Shown: positions 9,608 through 18,327, counted from the first letter of the stretch. The stretch: DNA of 64,000 nucleotides from Loigolactobacillus iwatensis (GCF_003950295.1 NZ_RHNP01000003.1:1-64000), one strand, 5' to 3'. Notes: a model not told the origin generated them from the sequence alone. Made by a program: numbers and translations.

Positions 9608-10798
9608 CTAAATTCGCAAGAAGTTGAATCGTCCGTGTTTCATTACTGTTGAAACGGTACCTTCTTCGAGTAATGAACGGTCATAAATAATGACCTTCAT
9701 CACTGAAGCTGGGTAGCCGCGTAATTCAATGTTACCAAAGACTGCTGCGGCTCCGTCACGTTTGCCGAGACCAAGGACACTGCCAAGATCTTTGAAGGAG
9801 AAGTCTTGGCGCTGGTTGCCAGTTAGGTCGGCGGCGATATTCTTGGCCGCCGCAGTACCCATTTCCATAGCTAATTGGCCAGTGTTGGCAAAAGGCCATG
9901 ATTTGCCGGGTTGCATAACGGTTGCGACATCACCGACCATGAAGATATTCTTATCTTCCTTGATACTAACGTCATTTTGAACAACCATTCGGTTACGGCG
10001 GTTTTCAAAGCCAGAATCACTAATAACTTGGCTGCCACTCAAACCAGTAGTTAATACAATTGTATTAGCCATGAAGACTTTATCACCACTAATTACGCGG
10101 TCAGCTTTGACTTCATCGATTGCCATACCAAGATGTAAGTTGGCGCCCTTTTTCTTCAAAGTTGCTTTAATGTAACCAGTTAACTTATCGCTGTACATGG
10201 GCAAGATTTTATCTTTAGCTTCGATACAATCAATTTTCATTTGATTAAGCGGTAGATTGTATTTTTTTGCAAGAACAGGTAAATGTTCAGCTAATTCGCC
10301 AAGAAATTCAAATGCTGACCACCAAGCACCGCAAACAACAACGTGAAGATCATTAGGGTCTTTACTAGTGTTGTAATTGGCCATTGTTTTTTCAATATGT
10401 TCTTTAAGTGCCACGGCAGTATCAACACTGACGATTGGCATCCCAAATTCTTTAGCACCTTTAATGCCGTAATCCTCGGATTTAATACCGAGAGCCACGA
10501 TTAAGTAGTCAAAATGTAAATCAGCATGATCCTCTAACTCAACAGTGTGAGCTTCACGATTAATCTTGGTCACTGTTGCTTTAATAAATTTGACACTTTG
10601 GGGAAGAGAAGCTGGTAAAGGCAGCATGATTTGCTCCACCTTTGCTGTGCCAGCAGCAACACCTGCGAGGGATGTTGTTTCGTAATGATAATCGTTTTGA
10701 TTGACAACAGTAATTGTTGCGTCTAAATTTTGTTTAGCAAGAACCTTAGCAGCACGAATACCCGCAATACCTGCTCCTAAAATTAAAATTTCAGTCAT
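9608..10798 (-). CDS. ndh: Type-2 NADH:quinone dehydrogenase (NDH-2)
   Basis: A 396-residue FAD-dependent pyridine nucleotide-disulphide oxidoreductase of the single-subunit NDH-2 type. It would pass electrons from NADH to menaquinone at the membrane without pumping protons. The N-terminal FAD motif is GAGIAG (about residues 8-13), the FAD-ribityl motif is GDVATV near residue 290, and the C-terminus is amphipathic. The ATG at 10798 is preceded by GGAGGTGG. The TTG five codons upstream overlaps that SD and is rejected. Its divergence from four menaquinone genes supports a quinone partner. A water-forming NADH oxidase would have a conserved active-site Cys; I see none in the expected N-terminal position. 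Confidence 0.88.
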   Translation of the reverse strand: MTEILILGAGIAGIRAAKVLAKQNLDATITVVNQNDYHYETTSLAGVAAGTAKVEQIMLPLPASLPQSVKFIKATVTKINREAHTVELEDHADLHFDYLIVALGIKSEDYGIKGAKEFGMPIVSVDTAVALKEHIEKTMANYNTSKDPNDLHVVVCGAWWSAFEFLGELAEHLPVLAKKYNLPLNQMKIDCIEAKDKILPMYSDKLTGYIKATLKKKGANLHLGMAIDEVKADRVISGDKVFMANTIVLTTGLSGSQVISDSGFENRRNRMVVQNDVSIKEDKNIFMVGDVATVMQPGKSWPFANTGQLAMEMGTAAAKNIAADLTGNQRQDFSFKDLGSVLGLGKRDGAAAVFGNIELRGYPASVMKVIIYDRSLLEEGTVSTVMKHGRFNFLRI

Positions 10799-11027
10799 AT
10801 AGGCCACCTCCAAAAATAATTTTGAATAATAAGTGAAAACGCTTTACCCCTTTAGGCTACCACAAACATTAAAGGGTTAAAAGAAAGCGAATTACTGAAC
10901 TAGTGTTTCAACTTAAATATTAGCGGATTTATTTAATTTTTCATTGGAAATCCTAGATATTACGCGTTTTAGATTAATATGCTGTAAACTATAAAAAGAT
11001 GAAAATAAATGAGGGGAAGCATAGATA

Positions 11028-12347
11028 GTGAGTTTACAAACAAGGGTGATTGCTTTAAATGAACCTCCCAAAGTGGCCCAGTTAATTGCCCTAGGCCAGC
11101 AAAGCGATCCTTATTTTTCCTACGAAACGCCTGAGCAAAACTTTTGCCTGTTTGGTTTTTCCAGTTGCCAAACTTGGTGGCCAACTGCATTTGGTAATGA
11201 GGTTGGCCGACTTCAGGATTGGACAACAAAAATAAAACAACAATTTCAAACGGACATCACTGGTTACGACCGTGGCCTAGGTCCACAGTTGTTAGGTGGG
11301 TTACCTTTTGTGGCAACAACCAAGCAACAATTGCGCTGGGGTATTTTTAGGCACGGCTATTTTTTCTTGCCTCGTTTTCTAGTAACCATGCAGGATGAAA
11401 AGTGGTGGTTAACCGTGACCGCGCCGCTGACTGAGGATTTGACCAAATTGGCTGAAGATTTTTTGCACCGGTTGCGGACAGTTAAGCCCTTAGTAACGGC
11501 CGATAATCAGGTGCTTAGCGAAACGGCGTTATACGCGGAGCAATGGCAGCAAGGTGTGCGGGAAACGGTTGCTCTTATTCAGCGATCTGACTTGGACAAG
11601 GTCGTTTTAGCCCGACCGTTAGTGATTAAAATGGCGCAATCCATTCAGGTGGCTAGCTTGTGGCAACAATTACGCCAAACGCAACCGGCAACTTACCACA
11701 TTTGTCTCCAAGCTCATGGGCAAGCGTTTGTGAGCGCCACGCCAGAACGTTTGCTGAAATTCGAGCCAAACGAGTTTGCGACTGCGGCCGTAGCGGGAAC
11801 TGTCCGTCGGGGAAAAACAGCAGCCGAAGACGAGCAGTTAGGCCAGAAGTTGTTGGACGACTCTAAGAATCGTGGTGAGCAAGCCTTTGTGGTGGCAACA
11901 ATTCGCCAAAACCTCGAACAACTAGGCCTCCAGGTTAGTCATCCAGCACAGCCGCAATTATTACGCAATCCTAACGTCCAACATTTATTTACGCCAATTA
12001 CTGCACGTGGTTTAGACAAAGTAACACCGCTGACAGTACTAGCGGCGCTGCACCCAACGCCGGCTCTAGGTGGTGTGCCGCGAAAGGCCGCCTTAGCGCA
12101 AATTGCCCAGGTTGAGCCAGAAGCCCGGGGACTATTTGGCGCGCCAATTGGCTACTTTGGGTTAAACGATTTAGGCGAGTTTGCGGTGGGCATTCGTTCA
12201 GCGTTACTCCAAGGCCAGCAGGCAACACTGTTTGCCGGCGCAGGAATCGTGGCGGCCTCGCAAGCCGAAAATGAATTTAAAGAAACAGCCCTGAAATTTG
12301 AGCCGATTAGAGAGTGTTTGAAAAAGCGGTTAGATTATGGAGTATAG
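11028..12347 (+). CDS. menF: Isochorismate synthase MenF, C-terminus extended by a repeat
   Basis: A 439-residue chorismate-binding enzyme converting chorismate to isochorismate, the first step of menaquinone synthesis. The C-terminal catalytic half shows KVVLARPL, ATPERLL, VAGTVRRGKT, HPTPALGG, GAPIGYFG and AGAGIVAAS. GTG start with GAGGGG eleven bases upstream. The normal family ending (ETALKFEPIR) is followed by ECLKKRLDYGV, which is encoded by the left end of a palindromic repeat (GAGTGTTTGAAAAAGCGG). The native stop codon has therefore been replaced. Three repeat copies then separate menF from menD. The first domain is variable, as is normal in this family. Confidence 0.93.
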   Translation: MSLQTRVIALNEPPKVAQLIALGQQSDPYFSYETPEQNFCLFGFSSCQTWWPTAFGNEVGRLQDWTTKIKQQFQTDITGYDRGLGPQLLGGLPFVATTKQQLRWGIFRHGYFFLPRFLVTMQDEKWWLTVTAPLTEDLTKLAEDFLHRLRTVKPLVTADNQVLSETALYAEQWQQGVRETVALIQRSDLDKVVLARPLVIKMAQSIQVASLWQQLRQTQPATYHICLQAHGQAFVSATPERLLKFEPNEFATAAVAGTVRRGKTAAEDEQLGQKLLDDSKNRGEQAFVVATIRQNLEQLGLQVSHPAQPQLLRNPNVQHLFTPITARGLDKVTPLTVLAALHPTPALGGVPRKAALAQIAQVEPEARGLFGAPIGYFGLNDLGEFAVGIRSALLQGQQATLFAGAGIVAASQAENEFKETALKFEPIRECLKKRLDYGV

Positions 12348-12594
12348 CCTACTGCTCCGCGATAGAGGAGGAATATTGGCAAAGAACGCTAATATTCTTT
12401 GATGCTACGGACGTTGACCATTCTTGTGGCGAAAGGCCAGGGAGCACAGTTATAAAGTTCATAACTGTGTTTCCTCGACTCGGTCCGTCTCGGTCACCGC
12501 AAGAAACATGGCAGCCGGGCGAAAAGAGCCGCGCAGCGGATCGTTCGACCGGCGTAGCTATACGCAATAATCTGCTTTTTCAAACACGTTTCCA
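12311..12594 (+). repeat. Palindromic repeat, long form, overlapping menF 3' end
   Basis: About 284 bp, the longest form. Its left end AGAGTGTTTGAAAAAGCGG lies inside menF and encodes its last residues. The core has several extra hairpins, for example ACACAGTTATaaagttcATAACTGTGT (12447-12472). It ends CTTTTTCAAACACGTTTCC. Confidence 0.85.
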
Positions 12595-12600
12595 AGAACT

Positions 12601-12880
12601 AGAGTGTCTCAAAAAGCGGTTAGATTCTGAGGATTAGCCTAAGTAGGCGGCTTTGGCCGTGCAACGGCCGAAGTGACTGCTGTAGCTACTATTCCGCAAT
12701 TGGGGATTATTACTAGCTTCGCTTACGATGTCGATCGGACTAAGATGGACCAAAGTCCGAGTCGCAGCCAAGTACGCTAATAATCTTGATGCTTCATACG
12801 TTGTCCATTCAACTAAGGCGAAAAGCGCCAAGTTGAAACATGGCAACCGCAGGAATCTGCTTTTTCAAACACGTTTCCAC
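12601..12880 (+). repeat. Palindromic repeat, long form
   Basis: About 280 bp. It starts AGAGTGTCTCAAAAAGCGG and ends CTTTTTCAAACACGTTTCC. It carries the GGCCGTGCAACGGCC hairpin, the GATGTCGATCGGACT module and the TTCAACT...AGTTGAA hairpin, so it combines modules seen singly elsewhere. Confidence 0.85.
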
Positions 12881-12885
12881 GAAAT

Positions 12886-13020
12886 GAGTCAAGAAAGGCC
12901 AAGTAAAGGCCAAGTAAAGGCACTTTACAACCGCGATCTAAACAGACGAATTATCTGTGCAACGGCCAGCGTGACTGCTGTGGACATACGCAGGAATCTG
13001 CTTTTTCAAACACGTTTCCA
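12886..13020 (+). repeat. Palindromic repeat, degenerate right part
   Basis: Lacks the standard left end. It has a short GGCCAAGTAAA duplication, then the right half ending CTTTTTCAAACACGTTTCC. A sister fragment with the same AAGGCCAAGTAAAGGCAC start lies at 17160. Confidence 0.65.
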
Positions 13021-13147
13021 AGAAATCAGTCAGGCAAGTACCAAATAGCTGTATTTCCCAAACACAGCCAAGATAAATTTAATTAAATCGCAGAATCCAA
13101 CCCAAAGATAATGGTACTTTCTGCATTTTACATATAGGAGAAAAATA

Positions 13148-14881
13148 ATGGCAAACGAAATTTTAACAACTTACGTCACTAAATTATTACAGGCATTGGT
13201 TAGCCAGGGGGTCACGGCCGCCGTGATTGCGCCTGGCTCCCGGTCAACGCCGGTAGCTTTGTTATTAGCAAAGTGGGCGCCAAAATGGCAGTTGAAACTT
13301 TATGTGGACGTTGATGAGCGCTCGGCCGGCTTTTTTGCGTTAGGAATTGCCAAGTCTAGCCACAAGCCAGTTTTGTTGGTGTGCACATCAGGAACGGCGG
13401 CGGCCAATTTTTACCCGGCTATTTGCGAGGCTAATTTGGCGGCCGTCCCCTTAATTGTACTGACGACTGATCGGCCGCCTGAATTAACCAACGTGGGTGC
13501 GCCCCAAGCACTTGATCAGGATCATTTTTACGGGCAGCAGGTGCGCGATTTTGTTCAATTACCACTGCCAACTGCCCAAGAGGATGCGTTGCGCTACTTA
13601 ACTTTTGTGGCCCAGCGAGCTGTACTGACAGCAATGCAGGCGCCGGCCGGGCCAGTGCAACTTAATTTGCCGTTGCGCAAGCCGTTACTACCAGATATGG
13701 CTCCGGAAAATTTAAACGCAATACCAGTTTTACAGCCAAAGGAAAGCCAGCGCACCTTAGCATCGGCAGCCTTAGCAACACTGAAGCAAAAATGGGCCCA
13801 ACAACGCGGGCTTATTTTGGCGGGACCAATGGAAAATACCGATGCCCGGCAAGCCTTGGTTGATTTTGCCGCTAGCGTTCACTGGCCGATTTTGGCCGAT
13901 CCATTGAGTGGGTTGCGGGGATTTGAGACTGAAGCAACGATTGTTGAAAGCTATGATTTGTTGTTAAAAGCACAGTCAAAACTGGCAACTTCGTTACAAC
14001 CTGATTTAATTTTACGCTGCGGCGGCACCTTTGTTGCGGCCAGTTTGGCGGATTGGTTGAAGCAGGTTACTGTGCCAATCTATTATTTAGACGAAACGCA
14101 ACGGCTAGCGGATTACACCAAAACGGCGACGGTTCAATTGGCAGTGACACCAAGACCATTTTTTGAACAACTCACGGGAAACGTTACTGCTGGACCTAAA
14201 ACATTTGCAACGGCTTGGCAGGGAGTTAATCAACAAATTAAGCAAACTTTACAGGCAACTTGGCGGCGTAACCAAGACCAATTAGACGAACCGCAAGTTG
14301 CCGCAATTTTGGCTACTGCGTTACCAGCAACCGCCCAGTTATTTAGCAGTAATTCAATGCCAATTCGTGATTTGGATAGTTTTTATTGGCCAACGAAGGC
14401 AAGTGGGCAACTTTATTGCAACCGCGGAGCCAATGGCATTGACGGTGTTACCTCAACTGCCTTAGGTGTGGCCAGTCAAACGTCGATGCCACATTTTTTG
14501 TTAACCGGGGATTTGGCTTTTTTTCATGATATGAACGGGCTGATGTTAACCCGGCGCTACCCACTGCAACTGACCGTCATTGTGATTAATAATAATGGTG
14601 GCGGAATTTTTTCGTTTTTACCGCAAGCTAATGCAGCCGATTACTTCGAAACTTTGTTTGGAACGCCCCAGGACTTAGAACTTGAACAAGTAGCTAAACT
14701 TTACCATGGCACTTACCAATTAGTGACCCAGGCCGAGCAATTAACGACCTTACTGCAACGGCCGCAAGTTGGGTTGCAGATTATTGAAGTCCAAACTGAG
14801 CGTGAGGCTAATGTGGCGCAGCATCAGGCATTGGTAGGCCTAGCCAAAGGAGCACTCGCAGAAATGGGTGGCAAGCAATGA
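13148..14881 (+). CDS. menD: SEPHCHC synthase MenD
   Basis: A 577-residue thiamine-diphosphate enzyme condensing isochorismate with 2-oxoglutarate (2-succinyl-5-enolpyruvyl-6-hydroxy-3-cyclohexene-1-carboxylate synthase). The N-terminal pyrimidine-binding region contains GVTAAVIAPGSRSTPVAL and DVDERSAGFFALG, including the glutamate expected to activate the cofactor. The C-terminal PP-binding motif runs from GDLAFFHDMNG to NNNGGGIFSFLPQ. The length is normal. ATG follows ATAGGAGAAAAATA. Its last base region overlaps menH (ATGA), so menD-menH-menC form a tight operon while menF is separated by repeats. Confidence 0.96.
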   Translation: MANEILTTYVTKLLQALVSQGVTAAVIAPGSRSTPVALLLAKWAPKWQLKLYVDVDERSAGFFALGIAKSSHKPVLLVCTSGTAAANFYPAICEANLAAVPLIVLTTDRPPELTNVGAPQALDQDHFYGQQVRDFVQLPLPTAQEDALRYLTFVAQRAVLTAMQAPAGPVQLNLPLRKPLLPDMAPENLNAIPVLQPKESQRTLASAALATLKQKWAQQRGLILAGPMENTDARQALVDFAASVHWPILADPLSGLRGFETEATIVESYDLLLKAQSKLATSLQPDLILRCGGTFVAASLADWLKQVTVPIYYLDETQRLADYTKTATVQLAVTPRPFFEQLTGNVTAGPKTFATAWQGVNQQIKQTLQATWRRNQDQLDEPQVAAILATALPATAQLFSSNSMPIRDLDSFYWPTKASGQLYCNRGANGIDGVTSTALGVASQTSMPHFLLTGDLAFFHDMNGLMLTRRYPLQLTVIVINNNGGGIFSFLPQANAADYFETLFGTPQDLELEQVAKLYHGTYQLVTQAEQLTTLLQRPQVGLQIIEVQTEREANVAQHQALVGLAKGALAEMGGKQ

Positions 14882-15687
14882 CAATGTTGAATGGACTTGA
14901 TTATTTTGTGGCGCAAGAGGGTAATGGTGCGCCGGTTTGGCTGCTTTTACATGGTTTTATGGGCAGCCACGCCGACTTTGCAAAAATTGTACCAAAATTG
15001 GCGGGCACAGTTCTCATGCCCGATCTGTTAGGCCACGGGGCAACTACTAGCCACGCCGCGGCTGAGCGGTACCAAATTGAACAGCAAGTTGCTGACCTGG
15101 CAAGTTTGTTGACAAAACGGCAAGTTAAACAGGTGAATTTATTAGGCTACTCCATGGGCGGTCGTTTAGCACTGGCCTTTGCACTCAGCCACCCAGAATT
15201 GGTCCACTGCTTAATTCTTGAAAGCAGTTCGCCGGGCCTGGCCACGGAAACTGAACGACAAAAGCGGCGTCAGCACGATCAAATTTTAGTGGAAAGGCTC
15301 CAAAAAAATGGCCTCGCGCAATTCGTGCGGGCGTGGACGGCCTTGCCATTATTTGCCAGCCAACGCAAACTACCAACGGCGACGCAACAATTTATTCGGC
15401 AGCAACGCCTTCAACAAAATCCGGCAGGGTTAGCTTTAAGCCTGCAGCAAATGGGAACTGGCAGCCAACCGAATTATTGGCCTGCGTTGGCGAATCTTGA
15501 GTTACCCGTTCATTTAATTGTTGGGGCGGCCGACGCAAAATTTCAGGCAACGGCAGAAAAGATGTTGGCCAAGTTGCCTAACGCCAGTCGAACGGTCATT
15601 GCCAATGCTGGGCACAACGTCCATTTGGAACAACCAGCTGCTTATTTGGCCGCCGTTAACCAATTTGTGCAGAGGGAGGACAGTTAA
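14878..15687 (+). CDS. menH: SHCHC synthase MenH (alpha/beta hydrolase)
   Basis: A 269-residue alpha/beta hydrolase that eliminates pyruvate from SEPHCHC to give SHCHC. Visible: oxyanion-region LLHGFMGS (about 24-31), nucleophile elbow GYSMGGR (Ser92), an acidic residue in LIVGAADAKF, and the catalytic histidine in NAGHNVHLEQP (His246). The start overlaps the menD stop by four bases. A second ATG two codons on is also possible. Position between menD and menC fixes the function better than the fold alone. Confidence 0.93.
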   Translation: MTMLNGLDYFVAQEGNGAPVWLLLHGFMGSHADFAKIVPKLAGTVLMPDLLGHGATTSHAAAERYQIEQQVADLASLLTKRQVKQVNLLGYSMGGRLALAFALSHPELVHCLILESSSPGLATETERQKRRQHDQILVERLQKNGLAQFVRAWTALPLFASQRKLPTATQQFIRQQRLQQNPAGLALSLQQMGTGSQPNYWPALANLELPVHLIVGAADAKFQATAEKMLAKLPNASRTVIANAGHNVHLEQPAAYLAAVNQFVQREDS

Positions 15688-15689
15688 CT

Positions 15690-16817
15690 TTGCAAATTAA
15701 AAAAATTCGTTTGTTGCCAGTTACGTTGCCGTTAATTGGTTCGTTTAAAACTAGTGAGGACAACTTGAATACGCGGGAAGTGACACTTGTTCAAGTCGTT
15801 ACCACCACTGGATTAAGCGGCCTTGGCGAACTAGAAGCCTTCGCCCACCCAACCTATACGGCAGAAACGCAAGCCACCGCCCGGCAAATAATTCAACAAG
15901 AAATTGTGCCGTTACTGACTGATTTTCAGTTTGCGTTGCCAGAAGAATTGAGCAAACATTTGGCAGTGATTCAGGGAAACCAGATGGCCAAGGCGGCTGT
16001 TGAAACCGCCGTTTGGGACCTTTACGCCCAAAGCCAGCAGAAATCTTTGGCTGCGGTATTGGCCCAGCGTTTGCAAGTTAGGCCACGGCGACAAATTGCG
16101 GTTGGCGTCAGTATTGGGCAACAGCCTTCAGTTGACCAACTATTGCAAAAAATTAAATTGTACTTAAACCAAGGCTACCAACGAGTTAAACTGAAAATTA
16201 CTGGTGTAGCCGAGATAGCGATGGTTGAGCACGTTCGGCAACAGTTTCCGAAATTAAATTTAATGGTGGATGCCAACTCGGCGTTTACTCTGGCCGATTT
16301 ACCAGCCTTAAGCCGGTTGGACAAATTGAATTTGGCCATGATCGAGCAACCACTGGCCACCGACGATTTTGTCCAGCACGCCCAATTACAAAAGCAGTTA
16401 ACGACCAGCCTCTGTTTAGATGAAAATATTTTTAGTTTAGCTGATGTTGCGACGACAGTTACGTTAAAAAGCGCCCGGGTGATTAATTTGAAATTGGCCC
16501 GGGTCGGTGGCTTAACTAACGCCTTGGCAATTGCACAGTATTGCCAAAAACAACGGCTAGAAGTTTGGTGCGGTGGGATGCTGGAGACGGGAATTGGCCG
16601 TGCCGCTAATTTGGCCCTAGCCAGTTTGCCTTTGTTCACTTTTCCAGGGGATATTTCAGCTAGTGATCGTTATTTTAGCGAAGATGTCATTCAGAAACCA
16701 TTTGAATTGGCGCAGGGCGGGCGACTTAACGTGCCGGATCAGGCTGGACTTGGGGTTAATTTGACCGCGAAATATTTGGGGAAGATGGCAGAGCAGCCTT
16801 GGATTTGGGTTAATTAG
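15690..16817 (+). CDS. menC: o-Succinylbenzoate synthase MenC
   Basis: A 375-residue enolase-superfamily enzyme dehydrating SHCHC to o-succinylbenzoate. Catalytic features in order: RVKLKITG with the KxK lysines (about 165), metal ligands in MVDANS, MIEQPL and LCLDEN, and the second-face lysine in INLKLARVGG. The start is TTG at 15690, with AGGGAGGA nine bases upstream. The N-terminus matches the family from IKKIRLLPVTLPL. This Gram-positive subgroup often also has N-succinylamino-acid racemase activity; the men context supports the synthase role. menE, menB and menA are not in the window. A repeat begins 3-4 bp after the stop. Confidence 0.93.
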   Translation: MQIKKIRLLPVTLPLIGSFKTSEDNLNTREVTLVQVVTTTGLSGLGELEAFAHPTYTAETQATARQIIQQEIVPLLTDFQFALPEELSKHLAVIQGNQMAKAAVETAVWDLYAQSQQKSLAAVLAQRLQVRPRRQIAVGVSIGQQPSVDQLLQKIKLYLNQGYQRVKLKITGVAEIAMVEHVRQQFPKLNLMVDANSAFTLADLPALSRLDKLNLAMIEQPLATDDFVQHAQLQKQLTTSLCLDENIFSLADVATTVTLKSARVINLKLARVGGLTNALAIAQYCQKQRLEVWCGGMLETGIGRAANLALASLPLFTFPGDISASDRYFSEDVIQKPFELAQGGRLNVPDQAGLGVNLTAKYLGKMAEQPWIWVN

Positions 16818-16820
16818 AAA

Positions 16821-16941
16821 AGAGTGTTTGAAAAAGCGGTTAGATTCCGAGGATTAGCCTAAGTGGGCGCTTTGGCCGTGCAACGGCCGAAGTGACTGCT
16901 GTAGCTAACCGCAGGAATCTGCTTTTTCAAACACGTTTCCA
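16821..16941 (+). repeat. Palindromic repeat, short form, after menC
   Basis: A 121-bp complete copy 3 bp after the menC stop. Left AGAGTGTTTGAAAAAGCGG, right CTTTTTCAAACACGTTTCC. Its inner hairpin has been swapped for GCTTTGGCCGTGCAACGGCCGAAG. Confidence 0.88.
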
Positions 16942-16949
16942 CAAAACTG

Positions 16950-17016
16950 GAAGCGCAGCGGATCGTTCGACCGACGTAGCTATACGTAATAATCTGCTTT
17001 TTCAAACACGTTTCCA
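16950..17016 (+). repeat. Palindromic repeat, right-half fragment
   Basis: Begins AAGCGCAGCGGATCG (middle of the inner hairpin) and ends CTTTTTCAAACACGTTTCC. The left half is missing. Confidence 0.7.
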
Positions 17017-17022
17017 CAAACT

Positions 17023-17143
17023 AGAGTGTCTCAAAAAGCGCCTAGGTTCCGAGCATTAGCCTAGCTTGCCGAATTATTCGCGCAGCGGATGATTTGGTGA
17101 GCGTAGCTAAGCACAGGAAGCTGCTTTTTTAGACACGTTTCCA
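17023..17143 (+). repeat. Palindromic repeat, short form
   Basis: Complete copy AGAGTGTCTCAAAAAGCGCC ... GACACGTTTCC. Inner arms CCGAATTATTCGC and GCGGATGATTTGG pair throughout when G-U is allowed. The outer TCTC/GA change is shared by both ends (GTCTCAAAAAG vs CTTTTTTAGAC). Confidence 0.85.
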
Positions 17144-17149
17144 CGAAAT

Positions 17150-17250
17150 CAGTCAGGGAAGGCCAAGTAAAGGCACTATACAATCGCGGCCTAAACAGAC
17201 GAATTATCCGCGCAACGGCCGAAGTGACTGCTGTAGCTACTATTCCACTT
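17150..17250 (+). repeat. Palindromic repeat, degenerate fragment
   Basis: Core-only fragment starting AAATCAGTCAGGGAAGGCC with AACAGACGAATTATC and CTGCTGTAGCTACTATTCC, but no standard ends. The stretch to the next hairpin (17250-17320) shows nothing else recognisable. Confidence 0.5.
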
Positions 17251-17324
17251 TAAACACACTGTTTGGTCCGTTTGCCACTTAAATAAATGTTAAACACTAT
17301 TGACTCAAAAATTTTTTGCAAGTA

Positions 17325-17351
17325 AAAAGACTAGCCTAAAACTAGTCTTTA
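17325..17351 (-). terminator. Terminator for AbrB-like gene (minus)
   Basis: Stem AAAGACTAG / CTAGTCTTT with a 7-8-nt loop. On the minus strand it is followed by TTTTTACTT. It lies shortly after the second stop codon of the antitoxin-toxin-like frame. Confidence 0.6.
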
Positions 17352-17364
17352 AAGTAGCAGTCAA

Positions 17365-17502
17365 TTAATTCACGTCGTCTGCATTTACAATATCGTTAAT
17401 AATCATGCGGGTCTTTGCTAAGACTTGATTGAACTTTTCGACAAAATGCTTACTAGAATTAAAATTAATTAAAACGAGATCGTCCTTTGGAGAAAATCGT
17501 TG
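17365..17502 (-). pseudogene. In-frame extension after the AbrB-like stop (possible lost domain)
   Basis: After the TAG that ends the AbrB-like gene, the same frame stays open for about 45 codons to a TAA at 17365-17367. The extension contains DDLVLINFNSSKHF and LAKTRMIINDIVNADD. It has no start codon or RBS of its own. It may be the tail of a once longer protein cut by a nonsense mutation, or chance. It does not resemble MazF, PemK or RelE as far as I can see. Confidence 0.3.
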
Positions 17503-17727
17503 CTATGACCATTCACTAGCTGTTTCTTCCATATCATTACTGATATCAGTTTGCCTGAGTTCCTGATTAGACCAATTGCCCGCAAAGGGGTTACGATATT
17601 TTGGTTTAAATATGATTGATCCATCATTACGTTGTTTAACCTCAAATTCTGTACCTTTTTTAACATTGAATTCTTTTGGAATTGTTAAAACAGTTGAATT
17701 ACCAACCTTTCTGGCTTTGATTTTCAT
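17503..17727 (-). CDS. AbrB/MazE-like antitoxin
   Basis: A 74-residue swapped-hairpin AbrB-family DNA-binding protein. MKIKARKVGNSTVLTIPKEF is the typical beta-hairpin core, and an acidic C-terminal tail (NDMEETASEW) would be the toxin-binding part. The ATG at 17727 has GGAAGGA nine bases upstream; the longer frame upstream has no SD. No recognisable toxin follows, although the frame continues after the stop codon. It is either an orphan antitoxin or part of a decayed pair. Confidence 0.72.
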   Translation of the reverse strand: MKIKARKVGNSTVLTIPKEFNVKKGTEFEVKQRNDGSIIFKPKYRNPFAGNWSNQELRQTDISNDMEETASEWS

Positions 17728-17776
17728 TGCAATTCGTTCCTTCCGCGTATTTATAGTAGCCATTGAGTAATACTTA

Positions 17777-17912
17777 AAACGTGTTTAAAAAGCACCCACT
17801 TGCGCTTGTCATGTTTCAACTTGGCATTTTTTGCCACAGTTGAATGGACAATGTTTGGAGGGTAATAATCTTTAGCTGCGGAGTAGAATCTAAACGCCTT
17901 TAAACGCTCTTT
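17777..17912 (-). repeat. Palindromic repeat, diverged, abutting a stop codon
   Basis: Right end AAAACGTGTTTAAAAAGC, left end CTTTAAACGCTCTT ending 1-2 bp before the stop codon (17914-17916) of the minus-strand 132-residue gene. The core keeps the GTTTCAACTTGGC ... AGTTGAA hairpin. Confidence 0.75.
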
Positions 17913-17913
17913 T

Positions 17914-18312
17914 CTAATGGCCCATCTCCCAATGGCCCACGCCGTTACCGGCCAGCGTTTCAAAGTAGGCCAGTAGTTCAATCGATGCGTGGCGGTTTAC
18001 GTGGGCCACGGCGTTAAAGCCTGTGCCGGTAGGAACCACGTTGGTCATGCTAGTGATTTCATTGCCGTTTTCGATGGTGACTTGGGCGAAAGTGACCGTC
18101 CAATTACTGCCCATGTTTTGCGCAAAAATGAAGAAGAGGTTGAAGCCCTCGCTGAGGTAAGCCGGCATGGCCCAAGCTTCTTCGTTCATTGCTTCCGGAA
18201 GAACGTCATCGTGGAAAGCCAGTTGCTCCAAATTATGTTTAGTGACGGGATTTTCCAGAATAAAAATGACGTTTTCAAATTCATCACTACCAGGTTCTGC
18301 GGGTAAATCCAT
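17914..18312 (-). CDS. Hypothetical protein (132 aa)
   Basis: Not recognised. A soluble, acidic protein (MDLPAEPGSDEFENVIFILE...) with no signal peptide or membrane helix. It lies 15 bp after the upstream 330-residue gene with a good SD (GGAGG, eight bases before ATG), so the two are co-transcribed. Its last residues, GVGHWEMGH, end directly at a palindromic repeat, so the C-terminus may have been altered by the insertion. Confidence 0.65.
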   Translation of the reverse strand: MDLPAEPGSDEFENVIFILENPVTKHNLEQLAFHDDVLPEAMNEEAWAMPAYLSEGFNLFFIFAQNMGSNWTVTFAQVTIENGNEITSMTNVVPTGTGFNAVAHVNRHASIELLAYFETLAGNGVGHWEMGH

Positions 18313-18327
18313 GTGTAAAGACCTCCA

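Noticed and set aside
10834-10847. cre site between ndh and menF (TGAAAACGCTTTAC)
   Set aside because: The left half fits but the last two consensus bases are wrong, so it is too weak to list as a feature.
12314-13048. Short plus-strand frames containing LLFQTRF-type peptides between menF and menD
   Set aside because: They are translations of the palindromic repeats, not genes.
17469-17666. 65-codon frame overlapping the AbrB-like gene
   Set aside because: Out-of-frame shadow of the antitoxin with no SD.
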